Positions 26,966-33,536 of a DNA stretch of 64,000 nucleotides are shown here, piece after piece; position 1 is the first letter of the stretch, and every line of letters starts with the position of its first letter. The DNA lies in assembly GCF_003814745.1 (NCBI RefSeq), contig NZ_RKRD01000002.1, forward strand, positions 372,001 to 436,000, read 5' to 3'. A program made the position numbers and the translations under genes. The notes below the pieces were generated by a model. That model was not told the DNA's origin. It worked only from the letters and a program-made list of their open reading frames with translations, and made no database searches. Source of the stretch: Hydrogenoanaerobacterium saccharovorans (GTDB taxonomy: Bacteria; Bacillota; Clostridia; Oscillospirales; Ruminococcaceae).

Positions 26966-27370
26966 GTGAAAAGAATGAAAGTAACCGTTAACGGTAGAGC
27001 ATATGACGTACAGGTTGAAGAATTAGGTGCAGATGCACCGGCTGTAGTTACCGCACCGGCGCCCGCCGCAGCACCCGCTCCCGTGGCAGCACCGGCTCCG
27101 GCTCCGGCTCCTGCACCCGCAGCACCTGTGGCTGCACCGTCTGCAGCAGCAGGCTCTATTAAAATCAATGCGCCTATGCCCGGTACAATCGTAGGCGTTA
27201 AAGTTTCTGCCGGACAAAAAGTTTCTAAGGGCGATGTTTTGGTTGTTCTTGAGGCAATGAAGATGGAAAACGACATCATGGCTCCGCAGGACGGCACCGT
27301 TACCGCTGTTCATGTTGCTCAGGGCGCAAGCGTGAACTCGAACGATTTAGTCGTTTCGATGGAAGGCTAA
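26966..27370 (+). CDS. Biotin carboxyl carrier protein (1.3S-like)
   Basis: 134 residues. It carries CO2 on biotin between the two carboxyltransferase partners. A short N-terminal segment (MKRMKVTVNGRAYDVQVEEL, like the OadC/MmdC/1.3S start) is joined by a flexible Ala/Pro linker (about 26-64) to a biotinyl domain. Biotin is expected on K99 in EAMKM. GTG at 26966 follows GAGGAGG. It has no biotin carboxylase domain, so the carrier must be loaded by a carboxyltransferase and not by ATP-driven carboxylation. Confidence 0.93.
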   Translation: MKRMKVTVNGRAYDVQVEELGADAPAVVTAPAPAAAPAPVAAPAPAPAPAPAAPVAAPSAAAGSIKINAPMPGTIVGVKVSAGQKVSKGDVLVVLEAMKMENDIMAPQDGTVTAVHVAQGASVNSNDLVVSMEG

Positions 27371-27418
27371 GCAAGATACCCTGTAAAATAACTACGAACG
27401 GCTCTGTCCGAATGACAA

Positions 27419-27437
27419 GCGGCGGTGTAGACGCCGC
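27419..27437 (+). repeat. GC hairpin before the 5S-like gene
   Basis: GCGGCG (27419-27424), loop GTGTAGA, CGCCGC (27432-27437), two bases before AAAGGGG. Same design as the der and ytfJ leader hairpins. Confidence 0.65.
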
Positions 27438-27453
27438 AGAAAGGGGTGCCAAT

Positions 27454-28854
27454 ATGGCGAAATTAAAAATTACCGAAACCGTGCTTCGTGACGCTCATCA
27501 GTCGCTGATAGCAACCCGTATGAGCATGGACGAGATGTATGATATTCTGCCCGCAATGGATGAAGTTGGCTTTTATTCCGCAGAGGTTTGGGGTGGTGCA
27601 ACTTTTGATGCGTGCATTCGTTTTTTGGATGAAGACCCATGGGAGAGACTCAGAATTATCCGCAAGAGAATGCCCAACACAAAGCTGCAAATGCTTTACA
27701 GAGGCCAGAATATGCTTGGCTACCGCCATTATGCAGACGATTTGGTGGAGTATTTTGTGCAGAAATCGGTTGCAAACGGCATTGATATTTTGAGAATTTT
27801 TGATGCACTCAACGACATTAGAAATCTCGAGGCTTCGATTAAAGCCACCAAAAAAGAAGGCGCACATTTACAGGCTGCCATCTCTTATACCACCAGCCCT
27901 GTTCACAATCTGGAGTATTTCGTGAAATACGCAAAAGATTTGGAGAATGCAGGTGCCGACTCGATTTGCATTAAGGATATGGCGGGTCTTATCAACCCCA
28001 CCACAGCACCCGAGCTGGTAAAGGCACTGAAAGAAACAGTTAAAATCCCTGTGCAGCTGCACACTCATTACACTTCCGGTTTGGCGTCCATGGCTTGCTA
28101 CAAAGCAGTTGAGGCAGGCTGTGATGTAATTGATACCGCGATGTCTCCTCTGGCACTGGGTACCAGCCACCCCGCTACCGAGTCGATGGTTGCCGCATTT
28201 AAAGGCACACCGTACGATACGGGGCTTGACCTGAAAAAACTCGACGTAGTTCGTGCTCACTTTGCAAAGCTGCGTGAAAAATACTTAGCAAACGGTTTGC
28301 TCAGCCCCAAAGTAATGGGTGTTGACGCAAACACCTTGCTTTATCAGGTGCCGGGCGGTATGCTTTCCAACCTTGTTTCTCAGCTGAAACAGGCGGGGAA
28401 AGAAGACCAGTTTGAAGACGTGCTGAAAGAGATTCCAAACGTTCGTAAAGATTCCGGTTATCCACCGTTGGTAACCCCCACCTCGCAAATCGTTGGTACA
28501 CAGGCTGTGTTCAACGTCATCATGGGTGAGCGCTACAAAATGGTAACCAAAGAGTTTAAGGGCTTGGTTCGCGGTGAGTACGGCAGAACCCCTGCGCCGA
28601 TCGACCCTGAGTTCCGTAAAAAGATTATCGGCGACGATAAGCCAATTGATTGCCGCCCTGCAGATTTACTGGAGCCTGAGGTTGAAAAGATGAAAGCAGA
28701 ACTTCCCGCAAAATACAACGAGCAGGAAGAAGACGTTCTCACATGGGCAATGTTCCCGCAGGTTGCTCCCAAATTTTTTGAGAGCCGCCGCCAAAAGAAG
28801 TACGGCATTGACGGAGAGCATTTGGATGCTGAAAACGGTGTACATCCCGTTTAA
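27454..28854 (+). CDS. Oxaloacetate/pyruvate carboxyltransferase (OadA / transcarboxylase 5S-like)
   Basis: 466 residues: a HMGL-like TIM barrel plus conserved carboxylase domain. It moves CO2 between biotin and pyruvate/oxaloacetate. Visible active-site elements are LRDAHQS (metal Asp), SICIKDMAG (the Lys that becomes carboxylated) and the metal-binding LHTHYTSG. It has no attached biotinyl domain, unlike OadA of Klebsiella, matching the free carrier upstream. ATG at 27454 follows AAAGGGG. With the two upstream genes it forms the set 12S-1.3S-5S; a decarboxylase with a remote beta subunit is the alternative. Confidence 0.9.
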   Translation: MAKLKITETVLRDAHQSLIATRMSMDEMYDILPAMDEVGFYSAEVWGGATFDACIRFLDEDPWERLRIIRKRMPNTKLQMLYRGQNMLGYRHYADDLVEYFVQKSVANGIDILRIFDALNDIRNLEASIKATKKEGAHLQAAISYTTSPVHNLEYFVKYAKDLENAGADSICIKDMAGLINPTTAPELVKALKETVKIPVQLHTHYTSGLASMACYKAVEAGCDVIDTAMSPLALGTSHPATESMVAAFKGTPYDTGLDLKKLDVVRAHFAKLREKYLANGLLSPKVMGVDANTLLYQVPGGMLSNLVSQLKQAGKEDQFEDVLKEIPNVRKDSGYPPLVTPTSQIVGTQAVFNVIMGERYKMVTKEFKGLVRGEYGRTPAPIDPEFRKKIIGDDKPIDCRPADLLEPEVEKMKAELPAKYNEQEEDVLTWAMFPQVAPKFFESRRQKKYGIDGEHLDAENGVHPV

Positions 28855-28888
28855 GCAAAGAATACATTATAAATTATCCAGTAACCGT

Positions 28889-28920
28889 AAAAGCCATCTG
28901 CTGTGTGCAGGTGGCTTTTT
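28889..28920 (+). terminator. Terminator of the carboxyltransferase operon
   Basis: 13-bp stem (28889-28901 with 28907-28919, one wobble) and T run. The core AGCCATCTGC recurs in the rny terminator at 1482, on the opposite strand. Confidence 0.9.
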
Positions 28921-29016
28921 GAAATATTGTAACCAACTTGTAATGCAATAAAACTCTGTTTCTGCTGCACTGATAGGATAGATGGAAAACTTGTTAAAAT
29001 GAAAGGAGCAGAGTCA

Positions 29017-30027
29017 ATGAAAAAGATAAAACGGATAATGGCATTGCTTTTGGTATTTGTTTTGGTCTTGTCCGCCACAGCATGCGGTGCGCCCAAAAGC
29101 AGCAGCAATTTTGCAGCCAGTAGTGCAGCAGATTCCCCCAGGGAAAGCGGGGAAATTAGTTACGATGCAGCCACGGCAGAACAGGCTGTTGCAATGGATG
29201 GAGCACCTGAAGCAAATAAAAGTGCAGCAGCTCCAAACAATATTTTGCCCGACAGCTCCCGCAAACTGATACGCCGGGTTTATCTCGATGTGGAAACGCT
29301 CGACTTTGACAACCTAAGTGCAAAAATCGAACAGCAGATAGCGGCACTGGGCGGATATATTGAGCAAAGCGAAATTTCAGGTAACAGCTATCGCAGCGAG
29401 AGCAAGCGCTACTCTCACATTGTCGCCCGTATCCCCAAGGCGAAAGTGGACGGATTTATCGGTACGGTGGGCGAAATCGGTAATATCACCAATAAGCAGG
29501 ATTCTGTTGAAGATGTGACACTGCAGTATGTGGATGTGGAGAGCCGCAAAAAATCGCTGAAGATTGAGCAGGAGCGGCTGCTTGTGCTATTGGCAAAGGC
29601 AGAAAAGCTCGAGGACATTATCCAACTGGAGCAGCGCCTTTCGCAGGTGCGCTATGAGTTGGAAAATTATGAATCGCAGCTGCGTACATACGATAATCAG
29701 GTGGATTACAGTACTGTTACCCTTGATATTCGCGAGGTGCAGCGTGTAACCCCCGCAGAACAAAAAACAATGTGGAGCCGCATGAAAACAGGCTTTAGCG
29801 AAACCATTTTGGATATCAAAGAAGGCTGCAAAAACTTTGCGGTGTGGTTTGTGGTAAACCTGCCTTACATCGTTATCTGGGCAGTTTTAATTACGGTTGT
29901 GGTAATTGTACTGCGTAAGGTGAACCGCTTGGCAATGGGGGATAAACCAAAAGCCAAGAGACTAACATGGCGAAAAGATGCCGAAACGGATGAAATAGCC
30001 AAGAATGACAAGAACGAAGATAAATAA
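29017..30027 (+). CDS. DUF4349 lipoprotein
   Basis: 336 residues. Lipoprotein signal with Cys at 23 (SATAC), then a low-complexity Ser/Ala linker (about 25-80). The DUF4349 domain runs about 85-250 (KLIRRVYLDVETLDFDNL...GGYIEQSEISGN...ARIPKAKVDGF) and includes a coiled coil (KSLKIEQERLLVLLAKAEKLEDIIQLE). A C-terminal membrane helix (about 283-305) and a charged cytosolic tail follow. The family is widespread in Firmicutes with unknown function. ATG at 29017 has AAAGGAG upstream. It ends in a terminator shared with the convergent DUF3343 gene. Confidence 0.9.
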   Translation: MKKIKRIMALLLVFVLVLSATACGAPKSSSNFAASSAADSPRESGEISYDAATAEQAVAMDGAPEANKSAAAPNNILPDSSRKLIRRVYLDVETLDFDNLSAKIEQQIAALGGYIEQSEISGNSYRSESKRYSHIVARIPKAKVDGFIGTVGEIGNITNKQDSVEDVTLQYVDVESRKKSLKIEQERLLVLLAKAEKLEDIIQLEQRLSQVRYELENYESQLRTYDNQVDYSTVTLDIREVQRVTPAEQKTMWSRMKTGFSETILDIKEGCKNFAVWFVVNLPYIVIWAVLITVVVIVLRKVNRLAMGDKPKAKRLTWRKDAETDEIAKNDKNEDK

Positions 30028-30036
30028 GGACAGCGC

Positions 30037-30066
30037 AAAGGCACCGGCTTTTAAGTCGGTGCCTTT
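30037..30066 (+). terminator. Terminator of the DUF4349 gene, overlapping the convergent gene
   Basis: Stem 30037-30046 with 30057-30066, then T. Its 3' half lies inside the last codons of the minus-strand DUF3343 gene (stop at 30051). Confidence 0.85.
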
Positions 30067-30323
30067 TGAATGGGCTCATAAACGTTTTTTTCGTTCTCCG
30101 TTATAATACGGTAGATTTGAACTCTGTCGGAATTCAACTTCAAGCTGGCAAGCAAAGCAATAATGGAGTCGATATCTTCACCGTGTATTCGAATAGAAAT
30201 GCCGCAGCTTGCATGAATCTCGCGGGGTGTGGGCAAAATTGTAAAATCGAACTTATTGCGCAGGTGCATTTTGGTGGCGATCCCATCGTGTGTAGAAGAA
30301 AAAGATAATAAATAATACATCAT
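30051..30323 (-). CDS. DUF3343 family protein
   Basis: 90 residues. DUF3343 proteins (putative Se/S carrier-like) are short and have the pattern MYYLLSFSSTHDGIATKMHL...FDFTILPTPREIHASCGISIRI, where the Cys in ASCG is conserved. The gene starts within the stop codon of yedF (1-bp overlap), and such pairs are typical of selenium-using anaerobes. The last residues (about IQKAPT) are encoded inside the terminator hairpin of the opposite gene. Two ATGs in tandem are possible starts. The exact function is not established. Confidence 0.88.
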   Translation of the reverse strand: MMYYLLSFSSTHDGIATKMHLRNKFDFTILPTPREIHASCGISIRIHGEDIDSIIALLASLKLNSDRVQIYRIITENEKNVYEPIQKAPT

Positions 30324-30934
30324 TAAAAAGAGATTACTTTGGCAGCGGTAAGCATACGCGATGATATATCGTACATATTGCTTACAGTACCGATTTTAAG
30401 TTGTTCGCTTAACCCATAATAATTTAGGCATGTACCGCACACCAAAATTTCACATCCGCGTGCCTGCAAAGCATGAAGGTGCTCTACAACCTGCTCGTTT
30501 TGCGTCGGCAGTTTTACTCCGCCGTTCATAAACAAAATCGATTGGGGCAGATTGTCCCCTTGCGAAAGTGTGTAAAACAGCATCGTCATCAAGTTATGCC
30601 CAAGTTCAGGGCTGCCGCTGCCAATGCCGTCGCTGCCCACAAACAATACCCAAGGGGATTTCCCAGAAAGGGGCAGAACAGGTATTTCAGGTTTTTCGAT
30701 ATTTTCTTGAAGCGTTTTCTCGGCAGATTCGTTATTGAATACTACCAAAAAGTTTTCGCTCTCGTTTTTTACAGCAACAGAACAGTTTTTGCTTGCACCT
30801 AAGCGCTTCAAATTTTCGACGGCTGTTTGGTTATCTACTTCTATGGTAAGTTGTTTTATACCTGCATCCAGCTCTTTTTTTGCCATAATTACGGGCATCG
30901 GGCAGGCTTTGCCTTTTGCATCAATGTATGTCAT
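30323..30934 (-). CDS. yedF: Sulfurtransferase-like selenium metabolism protein YedF
   Basis: 203 residues. The N-terminal TusA-like domain carries the CPMP motif (ACPMPVIMAKKEL) with its persulfide/selenide-type cysteine. The C-terminal part resembles DsrE/DsrF-type domains (GGVKLPTQNE...LQARGCEILVCGTCLNYYGL), the second conserved Cys lying in CGTC. It is linked by gene context to selenium metabolism in anaerobes. I chose ATG at 30934 (AAAGGCG upstream) over the longer frame from 30982. Its promoter is just upstream. Confidence 0.92.
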   Translation of the reverse strand: MTYIDAKGKACPMPVIMAKKELDAGIKQLTIEVDNQTAVENLKRLGASKNCSVAVKNESENFLVVFNNESAEKTLQENIEKPEIPVLPLSGKSPWVLFVGSDGIGSGSPELGHNLMTMLFYTLSQGDNLPQSILFMNGGVKLPTQNEQVVEHLHALQARGCEILVCGTCLNYYGLSEQLKIGTVSNMYDISSRMLTAAKVISF

Positions 30935-30968
30935 AATTATCACGCCTTTCAAAAAACTACTCTTAAAT

Positions 30969-30998
30969 AGTATACCACTCAAAAACGAGCAATTACAA
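30969..30998 (-). promoter_or_regulatory. yedF promoter
   Basis: Minus strand TTGTAA (30998-30993), 18-bp spacer, TATACT (30974-30969); start about 30 nt before the yedF ATG. Confidence 0.65.
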
Positions 30999-31086
30999 TG
31001 GAGTTTTATAATAATGCTGCATTGGTATAGATAAAATCAATAGTTACAAGTTGGTAACAAAAAACACTCATTTCACACAGATTCAG

Positions 31087-31115
31087 TTGCATTCAATGTA
31101 TAAAGATAGTAAAAT
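31087..31115 (+). promoter_or_regulatory. Promoter upstream of yicC
   Basis: TTGCAT (31087-31092), 17 bp, TAAAAT (31110-31115). The leader contains a hairpin CCGCT/AGCGG (31174-31178/31184-31188) next to the GCGGAGG binding site. Confidence 0.65.
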
Positions 31116-31202
31116 ATAAAGATGGATCAGTTTGCTTTTTTATAGTTCCAACCGGAAGTAAAATAAAATACAGCCGCTTATTCAGCGGTGCGGAGGAATA
31201 CC

Positions 31203-32081
31203 ATGATCAGAAGTATGACAGGCTTTGGACGTGCGCAGGAAACGATAGATGGCAGAGATATTTTGGTGGAAATCAAGAGCGTAAACCACCGTTTTTTCGA
31301 GTTTTCATGCCGTGTACCGCGCGCCTATGGTTATCTGGAAGAAAAACTCAAAAGTTATCTGCAAACAAAAATTTCGCGCGGTAAGGTGGATGTGAATGTC
31401 ACTGTTGTGACGATGGAGGGGGCAAATGCCCATGTCGAAATCAACTATGAGCTTGCCAAAAGCTACACCGAGGCGTTGCGCGAACTGAGTGAGAAACTAA
31501 ATTTGGCTGATGATCTATCGCTTTCATCCATTTCGCGTTTTGCCGATATCTTTAATGTCAGAAAAAACATGGAGGATGAAGAGGTGATTTGGAACGGTGT
31601 AAAAACCGTACTGGATGAAGCTGCCGATAAATTTGTCGCCATGCGTTCCGCAGAAGGCGAACGCTTAAAAGAAGATTGCCTCAACCGCCTTGTAACCATT
31701 GAAAATGCCGTGGAACAAATTGAAAAACGGTCGCCCCGTATTGTGGCGGAATACCGTGAACGCCTTTACAGCAAGCTGAAAGATGTTTTGGAAAACACCA
31801 ACATTGATGACCAGCGTATCCTTACCGAAGCGGCTATTTTTTCAGAAAAAACTGCGGTAGACGAAGAAACGGTACGCCTGCGCAGCCACATTGCACAGTT
31901 CCGCGATATTTTAAAGCTCAAAGAGCCTGTAGGCAGAAAACTGGATTTTTTAGTACAAGAATTTAACCGCGAAACCAATACCATCGGCAGCAAAGCGCAA
32001 GATATTGAGGTTGCCCGCATTGTAGTGGATGTAAAAAGTGAAATTGAAAAAATACGTGAGCAGATTCAAAATATAGAATAG
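31203..32081 (+). CDS. yicC: YicC family endoribonuclease
   Basis: 292 residues. YicC/YloC proteins are stress-linked endoribonucleases, and in Firmicutes they sit just upstream of remA-gmk-rpoZ, as here. The signature N-terminus IRSMTGFGRA and IKSVNHRF...RVPR, and the conserved C-terminus (VQEFNRETNTIGSKAQDIEVARIVVDVKSEIEKIREQIQNIE is the family end) are all kept. ATG at 31203 follows GCGGAGG. It is the first gene of a long operon. Confidence 0.95.
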   Translation: MIRSMTGFGRAQETIDGRDILVEIKSVNHRFFEFSCRVPRAYGYLEEKLKSYLQTKISRGKVDVNVTVVTMEGANAHVEINYELAKSYTEALRELSEKLNLADDLSLSSISRFADIFNVRKNMEDEEVIWNGVKTVLDEAADKFVAMRSAEGERLKEDCLNRLVTIENAVEQIEKRSPRIVAEYRERLYSKLKDVLENTNIDDQRILTEAAIFSEKTAVDEETVRLRSHIAQFRDILKLKEPVGRKLDFLVQEFNRETNTIGSKAQDIEVARIVVDVKSEIEKIREQIQNIE

Positions 32082-32093
32082 GATGTGTTTAGC

Positions 32094-32327
32094 GTGTTGG
32101 TACTGCTTTTAATACCGATGATAGCTGCATCAATCGGCGTTTTAGCTTACAGAGGGATATCGAATTCGTCATCCGTCGGCATCATCGGCGGGGCAGACGG
32201 CCCAACTGCAATTTATGTAGCGCAAACGTTCAACCCGTGGTACATCTTAGGGGGCGCTATAGCGGTATTATTACTGTTACTGGCACTGATTGGTTTTATT
32301 GTATACAGAAAGAAAAAAAGACAATAA
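32094..32327 (+). CDS. Tiny membrane protein with OadB-type GGADGPT motif
   Basis: 77 residues from GTG 32094 (AGGATG 8 nt upstream; GTG 32085 would add three residues). Two membrane helices (about 1-20 and 51-72) flank an outside or re-entrant loop containing GIIGGADGPTAIYV. That motif is the hallmark of the beta subunit of Na+-pumping biotin decarboxylases (OadB/MmdB/GcdB), where its Asp is in the ion path. Everything else of the ~400-residue OadB fold is absent. It lies between yicC and remA, 12 nt from yicC. Function unknown; not a truncated pseudogene by appearance, since it has its own helices and basic tail. Confidence 0.75.
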   Translation: MLVLLLIPMIAASIGVLAYRGISNSSSVGIIGGADGPTAIYVAQTFNPWYILGGAIAVLLLLLALIGFIVYRKKKRQ

Positions 32328-32413
32328 TGGGCATTGCCCGTACACAAACTGGGGTGGAGAGCCGCCATTGGTGAGATGCAGACCCCAAAGCATAAAATAG
32401 AGGAGGACTCCCC

Positions 32414-32683
32414 ATGAAACTGATTAATATCGGCTTTGGAAACATGGTGTCTGCCAACAGATTGGTTGCAATAGTCAGCCCCGAGAGTGCGCCCATTAAG
32501 CGCATTATTCAGGATGCACGCGACCGAGGCACCTTAATTGATGCGACCTACGGCAGGAGAACACGTGCGGTTATTATTACCGACAGCGACCATGTGGTGT
32601 TATCGGCTGTACAGCCCGAGACGGTGGCAAACCGCTTGAACGATGACGATGATGACGATGAGGAGATTGCAGAGGATGAATAA
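32414..32683 (+). CDS. remA: Extracellular matrix regulator RemA (DUF370)
   Basis: 89 residues. In Bacillus RemA is a ring-forming DNA-binding protein that activates biofilm matrix and osmoprotection genes. The family sequence is clear: KLINIGFGNMVSANRLVAIVSPESAPIKRII and TYGRRTRAVIITDSDHVVLSAVQPETVANR. The last ~14 residues are a solid Asp/Glu tail, and this end overlaps gmk by 8 bp. ATG follows GAGGAGG. Confidence 0.95.
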   Translation: MKLINIGFGNMVSANRLVAIVSPESAPIKRIIQDARDRGTLIDATYGRRTRAVIITDSDHVVLSAVQPETVANRLNDDDDDDEEIAEDE

Positions 32684-33284
32684 CAAGGGACTGCTGGTTG
32701 TGATTTCCGGTCCGTCCGGTGTTGGTAAGGGTACGGTTTTGCGCAGCTACCTTGCCCAAAACAAAAAAGTAAAGGTGTCTATTTCTGCTACCACCCGCAA
32801 TCCCCGCCCGGGTGAGGAGGACGGTGTACACTATTACTTTATGACTGAAGAACGTTTTTGCCAGCTTGCAGAGAACGATGGAATGCTGGAACATGCACAA
32901 TACAGCGGGAATTATTACGGTACACCGCGCGAGATGGTGGAGCGCGAACTTTGTGCAGGCAACGATGTGATTTTAGAAATTGAAGTACAAGGAGCAATGC
33001 AGGTAAAACAAAAATGCCCCGATGCACTGATGATTTTTATTTTACCCCCAAGCATGGCAGAACTGACCAAACGGCTGATAGACCGCCGTACCGAGGATGA
33101 GGAAACCATCAACCGGCGTATGGCTGCCGCTAAAAACGAGCTGGCACAGGCTAGCTCTTACGATTACGCAGTCATCAACGATAATGTGGATGATGCGGTA
33201 GAAAAAATTGGTGCAATATTGCGCGCTGCGAAGTGCAGCACAAATTATATGAAAGATTTTATAAATGAGGTGCAACAGTTATGA
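32676..33284 (+). CDS. gmk: Guanylate kinase
   Basis: Phosphorylates GMP to GDP with ATP. 202 residues with P-loop GPSGVGKG (12-19), GMP-binding TTRNPRPGEEDGVHYYF and the EYSG-like AQYSGNYYGTP, and a lid with RRTEDEE. ATG at 32676 lies within the remA tail, preceded by AGGAG. In the conserved yicC-remA-gmk-rpoZ-priA order. Confidence 0.97.
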   Translation: MNNKGLLVVISGPSGVGKGTVLRSYLAQNKKVKVSISATTRNPRPGEEDGVHYYFMTEERFCQLAENDGMLEHAQYSGNYYGTPREMVERELCAGNDVILEIEVQGAMQVKQKCPDALMIFILPPSMAELTKRLIDRRTEDEETINRRMAAAKNELAQASSYDYAVINDNVDDAVEKIGAILRAAKCSTNYMKDFINEVQQL

Positions 33285-33505
33285 ATATGCTAAGACCGTC
33301 TATTTCCGAAATTATCAAAGAAAATGAAAGCCCATACTCGCTTGTGGTTGCCGTTGCTAAACGTGCCCGCGAAATTACAGATGAAGCGGAAGAAGATAAG
33401 AAGGTTTTAATCGATAAGCCTGTAAAACTTGCCATAGAAGAGTTTGCCGTGGGAAAAGTGAAGATGGTAGAGAGCGAAAATATCGGGCTTCATGTAGAGG
33501 AATAA
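33281..33505 (+). CDS. rpoZ: RNA polymerase omega subunit
   Basis: 74 residues; small subunit that helps RNA polymerase assembly. The Firmicutes form is kept: LRPSISEII, SPYSLVVAVAKRAREI and KPVKLAIEEFAVGKV. ATG at 33281 overlaps the gmk stop (ATGA), with GAGGTG upstream. Confidence 0.95.
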   Translation: MNMLRPSISEIIKENESPYSLVVAVAKRAREITDEAEEDKKVLIDKPVKLAIEEFAVGKVKMVESENIGLHVEE

Positions 33506-33536
33506 GTCTAACAATTACGATGGAGGACTGCTTGTT

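Noticed and set aside
27030..27160. Short tandem repeats as a possible repeat array
   Set aside because: It is the Ala/Pro linker of the biotin carrier, low complexity coding DNA.
26966..28854. Two-part pyruvate carboxylase
   Set aside because: No biotin carboxylase subunit is encoded here, so ATP-driven carboxylation is not supported.
32094..32327. Truncated pseudogene of OadB
   Set aside because: It has own start site, two balanced helices and a basic end, and no remains of further OadB helices follow downstream.
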